DNA of 8,688 bases from Planctomycetaceae bacterium. Its GTDB lineage: Bacteria; Planctomycetota; Planctomycetia; Pirellulales; Thermoguttaceae. This document shows positions 1-5,095 of the stretch, one piece after another (the stretch's first letter is position 1; every line of letters starts with the position of its first letter). The DNA lies in the NCBI GenBank assembly GCA_031287585.1, contig JAITST010000201.1:1-8688 (forward strand), given 5' to 3'. The position numbers and the translations under genes were made by a program. The notes below the pieces were generated by a model, which was not told the origin of the DNA, did not search any database, and saw only the letters and a list, made by a program, of their open reading frames with translations.

Positions 1-65
1 AACTCCCAATCGACGGTCTGATTGAGGCGACAAAGGAAGTCGTTGAGTTCATGAATTTTGTGTAA
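1..65 (+). CDS. C-terminal end of an unidentified gene (5' partial)
   Basis: The frame starting at base 3 is open from the window edge to TAA at 63-65 and reads LPIDGLIEATKEVVEFMNFV. The other two forward frames stop within the first 25 bases. The peptide is helical-looking and acidic/hydrophobic, as expected for a protein C-terminus, but 20 residues are too few to name a family. No terminator hairpin is apparent directly after the stop. Confidence that this is coding is moderate; the function is unknown. Confidence 0.5.
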   Translation, partial: LPIDGLIEATKEVVEFMNFV

Positions 66-143
66 CTGATTTTCAACATCAAAAAAAGAATACTGACCGT
101 GTGAGTGACTCATTGTTTGAAAATTGGTAAGTGGATAAAAAAT

Positions 144-330
144 GTGAACAAAAAAACGTGCGAAGTATTCTATCACTTTTTCGACGCGGGGCAAGAGGGG
201 TTTTTAGAAATTGCCTCTCACTAAATTTTACACACCCATTGAATGGAACGACAAGGGTGAGGTGATTTCTGATGTTGACCTCGATATTCCCAAACCATGG
301 GCGATACTCCGAAGAATGATGAAGATGTAG
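144..330 (+). pseudogene. Possible small gene broken by a +1 frameshift
   Basis: From GTG at 144 one frame reads MNKKTCEVFYHFFDAGQEGF followed by LEIASH and stops at TAA 222-224. The next frame takes over at TTG 211, reads LPLTKFYTPIEWNDKGEVIS and continues SDVDLDIPKPWAILRRMMKM to TAG 328-330. Removing one A from the AAA at about 208-210 would join them into one product of about 61 residues. Both halves have protein-like composition (aromatics, acidic residues, W/P), and the antisense frame is open across them, as happens opposite real coding sequence. No family is recognised and no clear ribosome binding site is seen. This could be a decayed gene, a sequencing error, or chance. Confidence 0.3.
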
Positions 331-425
331 GACAGAAAAAGTGGTATTACTTGTAGTGCGAGAATGTTTTACAATTGATGTTTTAGCGTACCTTTCGGGG
401 CAAGTAAGGACGTATAAACGTTGCA

Positions 426-431
426 TATAAT
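426..431 (+). promoter_or_regulatory. Consensus -10 box (TATAAT) ahead of the long hairpin
   Basis: TATAAT at 426-431 matches the sigma-70 -10 consensus perfectly. A TG lies two bases upstream, close to an extended -10. No convincing -35 is seen 16-18 bases upstream. A start 6-7 bases downstream would begin the transcript at about 437-438, inside the first arm of the 434-522 hairpin, so the RNA would begin with that structure. In a low-GC intergenic region a lone -10 can occur by chance. Confidence 0.35.
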
Positions 432-433
432 GT

Positions 434-522
434 CTCTACAAGTTTCAACCGTGTACGGTATAAAATCAAATCACGGTCTCGCTGGCACGAGGTTATACCG
501 AACACGATTGAAAAATGTAGAG
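434..522 (+). repeat. Long imperfect inverted repeat (30-nt arms, 29-nt loop)
   Basis: Arm 434-463 pairs with arm 493-522 at 26 of 30 positions. The pairing blocks are CTCTACA/TGTAGAG, TTTCAA/TTGAAA, CGTGT/ACACG and CGGTATAA/TTATACCG. They are separated by one two-base mismatch (441-442 against 514-515) and single mismatches at 449/507 and 455/501. Wobble pairs extend the stem a few bases outward. The 29-nt loop holds a short CTCG...CGAG hairpin. Such a long near-perfect stem is far beyond chance. It suits a structured RNA, a MITE-like or REP-like element, or a cruciform. Strand is given as +, following the TATAAT box. Confidence 0.7.
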
Positions 523-630
523 GCGTGTTTCTACATCCTTGCTCCGTATGGGCTAAATCTTGATAATCCCGTAGGTAAAAGTATTATCACAAGCAGTATT
601 TTGAGTAAATACTACTTGTGTTGTCTCTTT
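438..630 (+). ncRNA. Candidate structured non-coding RNA
   Basis: A transcript starting after TATAAT (426-431) would contain the long hairpin (434-522), a weaker stem TATGGG/CCCGTA (547-552 with 568-573, one G-U pair), and a strong final hairpin at 588-620 followed by the pyrimidine-rich TTGTCTCTTT (621-630). That order of promoter, folded body and terminator-like end resembles a small RNA gene of about 190 nt. I do not recognise 6S, SRP, RNase P, tmRNA or a known riboswitch in it. The proposal rests only on DNA symmetry and the -10 box; start, end and expression are inferred. Confidence 0.3.
588..620 (+). terminator. Strong hairpin with T-rich tail, possible terminator
   Basis: CACAAG-c-AGTATTT, loop TGAGT, AAATACT-a-CTTGTG. 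This gives 13 pairs with one internal C-A mismatch and a 5-nt loop. It is followed by TTGTCTCTTT, which is T-rich but not a clean T run. It would suit the 3' end of the candidate RNA beginning near 438. AGTATT also occurs just upstream (580-585), so a second pairing register exists. Confidence 0.4.
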
Positions 631-707
631 GAGAAAAGTTGCGATTTCGTAAATTATTGTAACGTGCCGACAATCAATTGTTTTGTAGTGGGAAATTTTT
701 GAACCGC

Positions 708-736
708 TTTACAGTTCAAAAATAACAGATTACAAT
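708..736 (+). promoter_or_regulatory. Sigma-70-type promoter of the 59-aa ORF
   Basis: TTTACA (708-713) and TACAAT (731-736) are separated by exactly 17 bases, and each matches its consensus at five of six positions. The predicted start near 743 gives a leader of about 40 nt before the ATG at 783. Confidence 0.5.
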
Positions 737-761
737 TACGCTGTTCAGTCAGGGCAGCGTA
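737..761. promoter_or_regulatory. 7-bp palindrome at the predicted start site
   Basis: TACGCTG (737-743) and CAGCGTA (755-761) are perfect inverted repeats around an 11-nt spacer. The left arm abuts the -10 box and the element straddles the predicted transcription start. It could be an operator or a leader hairpin; nothing in the sequence decides between them. Confidence 0.35.
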
Positions 762-782
762 GTTTATTCAAAGGAATTTGAT

Positions 783-962
783 ATGGCAATTAGACCACCA
801 AATTTAAACCCTGCATTGTTGACTGCACAATTGGAACTCGCTTGTGTTACAGTTAGCGATGTGCCTTTTGCCACGCGGGGAATTACTCTAAATGCAGACC
901 AGATTAAAACGATGATAGTACTCGATTTATCAATGGATTTGTGGAATCAAAACCATAAGTAG
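783..962 (+). CDS. Small protein of unknown function, 59 aa
   Basis: ATG 783 to TAG 960-962 encodes a 59-residue protein that begins MAIRPPNLNPALLTAQLELA and ends in MDLWNQNHK. The start is well supported: AAAGGAA lies at 770-776, six bases upstream, and a TTTACA-17-TACAAT promoter with a palindrome precedes it. There is no signal peptide or obvious membrane segment. The mix of hydrophobic and polar residues with two short helical stretches suggests a small soluble folded protein. I do not recognise a family. It lies upstream of prephenate dehydrogenase in the same direction, but that gene appears to have its own promoter, so the two may be unrelated. Confidence 0.55.
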   Translation: MAIRPPNLNPALLTAQLELACVTVSDVPFATRGITLNADQIKTMIVLDLSMDLWNQNHK

Positions 963-987
963 CAAGTTGTATGTATTTCGTTTATCC

Positions 988-1011
988 ATGTAGGTTGGAT
1001 TACGACTACAT
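988..1011. repeat. Hairpin ATGTAG...CTACAT
   Basis: ATGTAG (988-993) and CTACAT (1006-1011) are perfect 6-bp arms with a 12-nt loop. A similar palindrome, ATGTAGA...TCTACAT, lies at 515-536. There is no T run after it, so it is not an ordinary intrinsic terminator for the 59-aa ORF. It may belong to a short intergenic repeat family. Confidence 0.35.
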
Positions 1012-1012
1012 C

Positions 1013-1041
1013 CCGACACAAACAATTTTCAATCGTATTAT
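1013..1041 (+). promoter_or_regulatory. Putative promoter of prephenate dehydrogenase
   Basis: CCGACA (1013-1018) and TATTAT (1036-1041) with a 17-base spacer give a plausible sigma-70-type promoter; the -35 matches at 4 of 6 positions and the -10 at 5 of 6. The start would be near 1048, about 33 bases before the ATG, leaving room for the GAGGG ribosome binding site at 1067-1071. Confidence 0.4.
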
Positions 1042-1080
1042 GAATGTGAACGGTTACAAAAATACTGAGGGAAAACATTT

Positions 1081-1953
1081 ATGAAAACACTATCAAAAAT
1101 CCTAATCATCGGTACTGGTTTAATCGGTGCGTCGATTGGGTTAGCAGCAAAGCGGGCGGGGGTTGCGGACTGCGTTGTTGGTGTTGGGCGGCGGCAAACT
1201 AATCTTGATGCCGCGATTGAACGCGGTGCGGTTGACTATACGTTCTGCGACCTCGCTGACGCGATACGTCACGACACTACCAACAATACAACCAACACCG
1301 ACGAGTTGATAATCGTTTGTACGCCGGTCGGTTCGATTGTTGAACAGGTTCGCAACGCCGCGTCACTTGTCAAACAACCAACCCTAATCACAGATGCGGG
1401 CAGTACAAAGTCCGCGATCTGCGAACAACTCGCGGACACTTTGCCCAACAGTTGCCGTTTCGTCGGTTCACATCCAATAGCGGGCAGTGAACGCGGCGGC
1501 GCGGCGGCTGGTCTGACGGATTTGTTCGATAACCGGACAACAATCATAACACCGTCAGCAAACTCGTTCGCCGCCGACGTGTCGCTGTTGGAAAATTTTT
1601 GGCAAGCGTTAGGTTCGCGAACAGTTATAATGAATCCGCAATCGCACGACCGTGTGTTGTCGCGGACAAGTCACTTGCCGCACCTGCTGGCGGCGACATT
1701 GACGAACTTGCTAACGCCGCACGAACGTGAGTTTGTCGGAACAGGTTTTCTTGATATGACACGGATTGCGTCCGGCTCGCCAACGATGTGGCACGACATT
1801 GTAGCCGCAAACGCCGAGATGATACTCGACGCGTGTAGCAGTATTGTGACGAATATAGAACAACTAAAATCATACATCGAAGCGGCAGACTACGAGAACG
1901 TAACGAAGTTGTTAGAACGTGCAAAGACGGTACGTGACGAACTGGGACGGTGA
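1081..1953 (+). CDS. tyrA: Prephenate/arogenate dehydrogenase
   Basis: This 290-aa protein oxidatively decarboxylates prephenate (or arogenate) with NAD(P)+ in cytoplasmic tyrosine synthesis. Residues 7-16 carry the Rossmann nucleotide-binding loop GTGLIG. DAGSTKS (105-111), GSHPIAGSERGG (129-140) and SHLPHLLA (197-204) are the family's catalytic and substrate-binding segments, with His131 and His198 in the positions expected for the active site. GSPTMWHDI (232-240) lies in the C-terminal helical dimerisation domain. Length fits the stand-alone enzyme: no chorismate mutase domain and no ACT domain, so feedback control by tyrosine through ACT is not expected here. The ATG has GAGGG nine bases upstream. 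Whether prephenate or arogenate is preferred cannot be read from sequence by eye. The CDF gene follows 87 bases later in the same direction. Confidence 0.93.
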   Translation: MKTLSKILIIGTGLIGASIGLAAKRAGVADCVVGVGRRQTNLDAAIERGAVDYTFCDLADAIRHDTTNNTTNTDELIIVCTPVGSIVEQVRNAASLVKQPTLITDAGSTKSAICEQLADTLPNSCRFVGSHPIAGSERGGAAAGLTDLFDNRTTIITPSANSFAADVSLLENFWQALGSRTVIMNPQSHDRVLSRTSHLPHLLAATLTNLLTPHEREFVGTGFLDMTRIASGSPTMWHDIVAANAEMILDACSSIVTNIEQLKSYIEAADYENVTKLLERAKTVRDELGR

Positions 1954-1968
1954 CATTTTGTAACATTC

Positions 1969-2000
1969 TTCACCACGAAGACGCGATAGCACGAAGGAAA
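1969..2000. repeat. ACGAAG-type intergenic repeat fragment
   Basis: Between tyrA and the CDF gene, TTCACCACGAAG (1969-1980) is followed by ACGCGATAGC and ACGAAGGAAA (1991-2000), giving two ACGAAG units 15 bases apart. From memory, similar CACGAAG-rich intergenic repeats are common in planctomycetes and some other bacteria. The copy here is short and degenerate. Confidence 0.3.
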
Positions 2001-2040
2001 AAATCAATGATGAAAAAAGTAAATAGAAGGAGTTTTTACA

Positions 2041-2940
2041 ATGCACACAACAAACGAAATCTCCCGCATCCGTAATATCACGTTAATCGGTTTAGTTGTG
2101 AACGTTTCCCTGACAGTCATAAAATTTGTCGCGGGTTACGTTGGACACAGCACGGTATTGATTGCGGACGCGGTTCACTCGTTATCGGACATCGTAACCG
2201 ACGGGGCAGTTCTAATCGGTACACGTTATTGGAGTCAACCCGCAGACGACGACCACCCTTACGGTCACGCGAAAATCGAAACACTAATCACGCTCTTCAT
2301 CGGTTCGGCTTTGTTGCTTGTCTCGTTCCAACTTTTGTGTGGTGCGATACGTTCGCTGCTTCACATCCTCGATGCCGAATCCGTGATAACGCCAACGTGG
2401 TTTCCGTTAGCGGCGGCGTTGCTCTCCATCGTACTGAAAGAGTATCTATACCAGATAACGGTAAGGACAGGGATACGTGTGAAGTCGGCGGCGGTAATCG
2501 CGAACGCATGGCATCACCGCAGCGACGCGATGAGTTCGATACCGGCAGCCATAGCGGTCGCGTGTTGCATGGCGTTTGGCAACCAATACGTTTTCCTTGA
2601 CTCGGTTGGAACGATAATCGTCTCAATAATGTTGGCTTACGCATCGTGGCAAATCATCCAACCAACATTCGCGTCGCTGCTGGATACCGGTGTAACGCCG
2701 AAACAACGCGAGGAGATAGCAAAGACGATCCGCTCGTTCACAGACGTAATCGACCTGCACAAATTACGAACACGTCACATCGGCTCGCACACGCTAGCGA
2801 TAGACGTACACATTCAGGTAAAGCCGACAATAACAGTAACAGAAGCCCACGACCTATCACACGAAATTCAGAACAGATTGAAAGAAAGTAGAAATATAAT
2901 AGACGTGTTCGTGCATGTGGAGCCGTATTATGGAAGTTAA
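2041..2940 (+). CDS. Cation diffusion facilitator (CDF) family metal transporter
   Basis: A 299-aa inner-membrane antiporter that exports divalent metal, most likely Zn2+, in exchange for protons. About six membrane segments are visible (near 13-34, 36-58, 82-104, 119-138, 164-181, 184-205), followed by a cytoplasmic ferredoxin-like domain from about 215. The transport-site pattern HxxxD appears twice: His46/Asp50 in segment 2 (HSLSD) and His158/Asp162 in segment 5 (HHRSD). That pairing is usual for Zn-type members, whereas FieF has Asp at the first position and Mn-type members have DxxxD. QPADDDHPYGHAKIE (66-80) is the conserved loop after segment 2. The C-terminal domain has several His residues (240, 246, 250, 257, 270, 274, 292). 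AGAAGGAG at 2025-2032 is a strong ribosome binding site eight bases from the ATG. Substrate is inferred. Confidence 0.92.
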   Translation: MHTTNEISRIRNITLIGLVVNVSLTVIKFVAGYVGHSTVLIADAVHSLSDIVTDGAVLIGTRYWSQPADDDHPYGHAKIETLITLFIGSALLLVSFQLLCGAIRSLLHILDAESVITPTWFPLAAALLSIVLKEYLYQITVRTGIRVKSAAVIANAWHHRSDAMSSIPAAIAVACCMAFGNQYVFLDSVGTIIVSIMLAYASWQIIQPTFASLLDTGVTPKQREEIAKTIRSFTDVIDLHKLRTRHIGSHTLAIDVHIQVKPTITVTEAHDLSHEIQNRLKESRNIIDVFVHVEPYYGS

Positions 2941-2986
2941 AATCACCGCCTGCCGCTGTTTTTTGACATTGTTACGTTTTGCTAAA

Positions 2987-3038
2987 ATTGCTGCCCTCTG
3001 CCTTTAATTCCCGCGAAAAATAGCGAGGGTGAAGCAAT
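2987..3038. terminator. Hairpin between convergent genes, possible terminator
   Basis: ATTGCT-g-CCCTC (2987-2998) pairs with GAGGG-tga-AGCAAT (3025-3038), an 11-pair stem with a small asymmetric bulge and a 26-nt loop. It sits between the convergent CDF gene (ends 2940) and glycosyltransferase gene (ends 3094). Read on the - strand it is followed by TTTTAGC, so it would better suit the glycosyltransferase. A T6 run at 2959-2964 follows the CDF gene without a clear stem. Confidence 0.3.
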
Positions 3039-3093
3039 AACGGCAAACAATCGTTGGATGATGCATTGCCGTCGGCTTTCAGCCATCAGCAGA

Positions 3094-4059
3094 TTACGCC
3101 GCCTTCTTCAATTCTTCAATTCCTGCTGTAAACCCTATTGTCCGTTCGAGCGTATAGAGTGGTCGCCGTTTCACCTCTGTATAGATACGTCCGACATACT
3201 CGCCGAGAATCCCTAACGAAATCAATTGCACCGCTCCCAAAAACGAAATCGCGACAATCAATGATGACCAACCGGGAACGGTATTATTCGTGAATATGTG
3301 TTGATAAATCGCGAACAGTGAATACGGCACAACGCTCACCGCGACAAAAAATCCCAGATACATACTCCATCTCAACGGTCGCGTCGAGAAACTTGTAATC
3401 CCTTCAATCGCAAGCCGCAGCATCTTTGTCAGCGAAAACTTCGACTTACCAGCGAAACGCGGAGCGGCAGTGTACGGAATCCCGACCTGCTTAAATCCGA
3501 GCCAACTAACCATCCCGCGAACAAACCGCGCCGACTCAGGCATCGAGTTAAGATAATCGACAATCTGCCTGTCCATCAAACGGAAGTCAGCCGCACCGGG
3601 GATAAGATTAATGTTAGAAACTTTGTTGAGAACACGATAAAACAAGTCCGACGACCACCGTTTTAACTTACTAATTTCAGGTCCGTAAGAACGAACAGTA
3701 TAAACTACGCTGTTTCCTTCACGCCAAAGCCGCAACATCTCCGGTATCATCTCCGGCGGATGCTGCAAGTCGGCATCCATAACAACCACCGCCTGCCCGC
3801 GCGCGTATTCAAGACCAGCGGAAAGGGCTATCTGATGACCGAAATTACGTGCAAACAGAACTCCGCAAACACGCGAGTCACGCCTGTTAAGTTGCAACAA
3901 AATCTCGGCGGTACGGTCACGGCTGCCGTCATTGACAACAATCAATTCCCAACTAACGCCCGCGTTATCCAACACCCCGCGTAAAGCATCATAAAACGCC
4001 TCAAGCGACTCCTCTTCATTAAATGCAGGAACAACAACAGAAAGTTCAACGTATGACAT
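3094..4059 (-). CDS. Family 2 glycosyltransferase, polyisoprenyl-phosphate type (GtrB/DPM-like)
   Basis: This 321-aa membrane-attached enzyme probably moves a sugar from a nucleotide donor to polyprenyl phosphate at the cytoplasmic face of the membrane. The GT-A domain begins ELSVVVPAFNEEESL (5-19). VVNDGSRDRT (41-50) and MDADLQHPPE (94-103) carry the nucleotide- and metal-binding aspartates (Asp95, Asp97). RFVRGMVSWLGF (178-189) and the FAGKSKFSL segment (202-210) are typical of the GtrB/DPMS group. Two membrane helices follow (about 231-253 and 266-288), then GEYVGRIYTEVKRRP (287-300), also typical. The start is set at ATG 4057-4059 because the protein then begins with the usual beta strand; upstream codons of the longer open frame give no homologous residues. 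There is no Shine-Dalgarno, and TATAAT lies 11 bases upstream. The acceptor pathway is unknown, since no flippase or GtrC-type partner is nearby. Confidence 0.9.
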   Translation of the reverse strand: MSYVELSVVVPAFNEEESLEAFYDALRGVLDNAGVSWELIVVNDGSRDRTAEILLQLNRRDSRVCGVLFARNFGHQIALSAGLEYARGQAVVVMDADLQHPPEMIPEMLRLWREGNSVVYTVRSYGPEISKLKRWSSDLFYRVLNKVSNINLIPGAADFRLMDRQIVDYLNSMPESARFVRGMVSWLGFKQVGIPYTAAPRFAGKSKFSLTKMLRLAIEGITSFSTRPLRWSMYLGFFVAVSVVPYSLFAIYQHIFTNNTVPGWSSLIVAISFLGAVQLISLGILGEYVGRIYTEVKRRPLYTLERTIGFTAGIEELKKAA

Positions 4060-4069
4060 AATTTTTGTT

Positions 4070-4075
4070 ATTATA
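4070..4075 (-). promoter_or_regulatory. -10 box of the glycosyltransferase gene, near-leaderless start
   Basis: On the - strand TATAAT (4075 down to 4070) lies only 10 bases before the ATG at 4059. Transcription from it would give a leader of about 4-6 bases, which fits the absence of a ribosome binding site. The -35 region is weak. Confidence 0.35.
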
Positions 4076-4174
4076 GTATGTTTGAGAAAAAACGAAACCA
4101 CGTGACGGATGGTAACAAAAATATAATTTTGCGGCAAGGGCAAAATCCGGCGGCAATGTCCGCGATTAGCGATG

Positions 4175-4203
4175 TTTACAATCAACTTACAAAATGTTAT
4201 ACT
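4175..4203 (+). promoter_or_regulatory. Promoter of the 232-aa hypothetical gene
   Basis: TTTACA (4175-4180) and TATACT (4198-4203) with a 17-base spacer. The start near 4210 lies downstream of the ATG at 4078 and upstream of ATG 4255, which supports the shorter start for the gene. Confidence 0.5.
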
Positions 4204-4254
4204 AATCTTTTACGTGATTTATTGCGTTTTAATTTCAACCCAACGCACAAAACA

Positions 4255-4953
4255 ATGTCACTCTTTGAAGACCCTGATTACGAATGGCGTGAAACATATT
4301 TTGTTTTCACTGACAAAAAACATCGTCCGTCGCAGCATGATGTCAAACACGGTTTGCGGCGTTCGATGCCGTCGTTAAAAATCCGTTTGGAACGTAAATC
4401 TATCGACGGCGGTTTGGATTTTTTGAGCGTTGTGTCGGACGAAAGTCATAGCGGTATCGACATCATTTGGTCGGCTGGCGAATTCTTGGGGGCGGAACTT
4501 GATGCGTTGGCGATTGAGTTAGAGAAAACCGCGAGTCCGCGAGATTTGCAACAAATAAAAAAAATCAAACACGCAACCGCGAAAATCGAAATAATGCACT
4601 TCGGTCACATAATAAAAGGTACACCAACAGAAAATTCACCGAACCCGCAACAAACGGAAAACGGCGGGTATCGGCAAGGCAACGCGGACGGCGTTTTCTG
4701 GAAACCGTTCGCGTTGGACGACGAGAGTAACGACAGCGAAGAGCATAAAAAACGGTTTCAGTTTGACGTAAACCGTTATATCGAACCGCCAACGCCAATG
4801 GTACCGCCAATCGGCGAAGACACTGCGGTTCACATATTCTCGGAATCGGACTCCGCAATTATGACTCCCGATTCTCTAATCTTCGTACTGGAATTGATAC
4901 GCCGGATGACAAACGGCATAGCGGTTGATCCTGCGTCAGGGACGTTGTTGTGA
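4255..4953 (+). CDS. Conserved protein of unknown function, 232 aa
   Basis: The protein begins MSLFEDPDYEWRETYFVFTD. Residues 1-120 form an alpha/beta region rich in aromatic and charged residues, with a long charged stretch around 80-112 that is probably helical. Residues 121-165 are polar and low in order (TENSPNPQQTEN, then DDESNDSEEHKK). The end (190-232) is again ordered, with IFVLELIRRMTNGIAVDPASG. There is no signal peptide, membrane segment or catalytic motif I can name. A DPDYxWRETYF opening is familiar to me from planctomycete hypothetical proteins, but that is recollection, not a search. The longer open frame starting at 4078 is rejected because a good promoter lies inside it and its extra residues look untranslated. 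There is no clear Shine-Dalgarno. The gene is divergent from the glycosyltransferase and followed 142 bases later by ilvD. Confidence 0.75.
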   Translation: MSLFEDPDYEWRETYFVFTDKKHRPSQHDVKHGLRRSMPSLKIRLERKSIDGGLDFLSVVSDESHSGIDIIWSAGEFLGAELDALAIELEKTASPRDLQQIKKIKHATAKIEIMHFGHIIKGTPTENSPNPQQTENGGYRQGNADGVFWKPFALDDESNDSEEHKKRFQFDVNRYIEPPTPMVPPIGEDTAVHIFSESDSAIMTPDSLIFVLELIRRMTNGIAVDPASGTLL

Positions 4954-5012
4954 TTGGGGAACGCCGAATATATCATTGAACGTTACTATAAATCTTTGCC
5001 CACCCGCTATTA

Positions 5013-5041
5013 TTGCAAAAAGCCATCCTATCGGTTACAAT
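5013..5041 (+). promoter_or_regulatory. Putative promoter of ilvD
   Basis: TTGCAA (5013-5018) and TACAAT (5036-5041) with a 17-base spacer. The start near 5048 gives a 48-nt leader. No leucine/isoleucine/valine leader peptide or attenuator hairpin is apparent in it. Confidence 0.45.
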
Positions 5042-5095
5042 GCTAGCCATTCAAATTTTCCACTTCCTCTAACACTAACACAAAGGTATAGCGTT

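Larger units (their letters stand above)
66..782. other. Long intergenic region, AT-rich, with structured elements
   Basis: About 700 bases without a confident protein gene. Two open frames fill much of it, 79-426 on the - strand and 421-702 on the + strand. Neither has a ribosome binding site, a recognisable motif or a natural-looking composition. What can be supported is listed separately: a possible frame-broken small gene (144-330), a TATAAT box (426-431), a long inverted repeat (434-522), weaker and stronger hairpins (547-573, 588-620), and a promoter with a palindrome just before the small ORF (708-761). Confidence 0.6.

Noticed and set aside
79..426. 115-codon open frame on the - strand
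   Set aside because: Ser/Thr/Arg/Phe-rich with no motif and no ribosome binding site; it looks like the antisense of the forward frames at 144-330.
443..513. Integron attC site or CRISPR repeat
   Set aside because: No GTTRRRY/RYYYAAC core sites and no repeated spaced units; only a single inverted repeat.
421..702. 93-codon open frame on the + strand (start in the TATAAT region)
   Set aside because: Overlaps the long inverted repeat and strong hairpin, has no ribosome binding site, and its composition is not protein-like.
4060..4185. 42-residue extension of the glycosyltransferase
   Set aside because: The family starts directly with the ELSVVVPAFNEEES strand, and the extra part spans the TATAAT box.
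4078..4254. N-terminal extension of the 232-aa protein from ATG 4078
   Set aside because: A TTTACA-17-TATACT promoter lies inside it and the added residues lack conserved-looking character; ATG 4255 is preferred.
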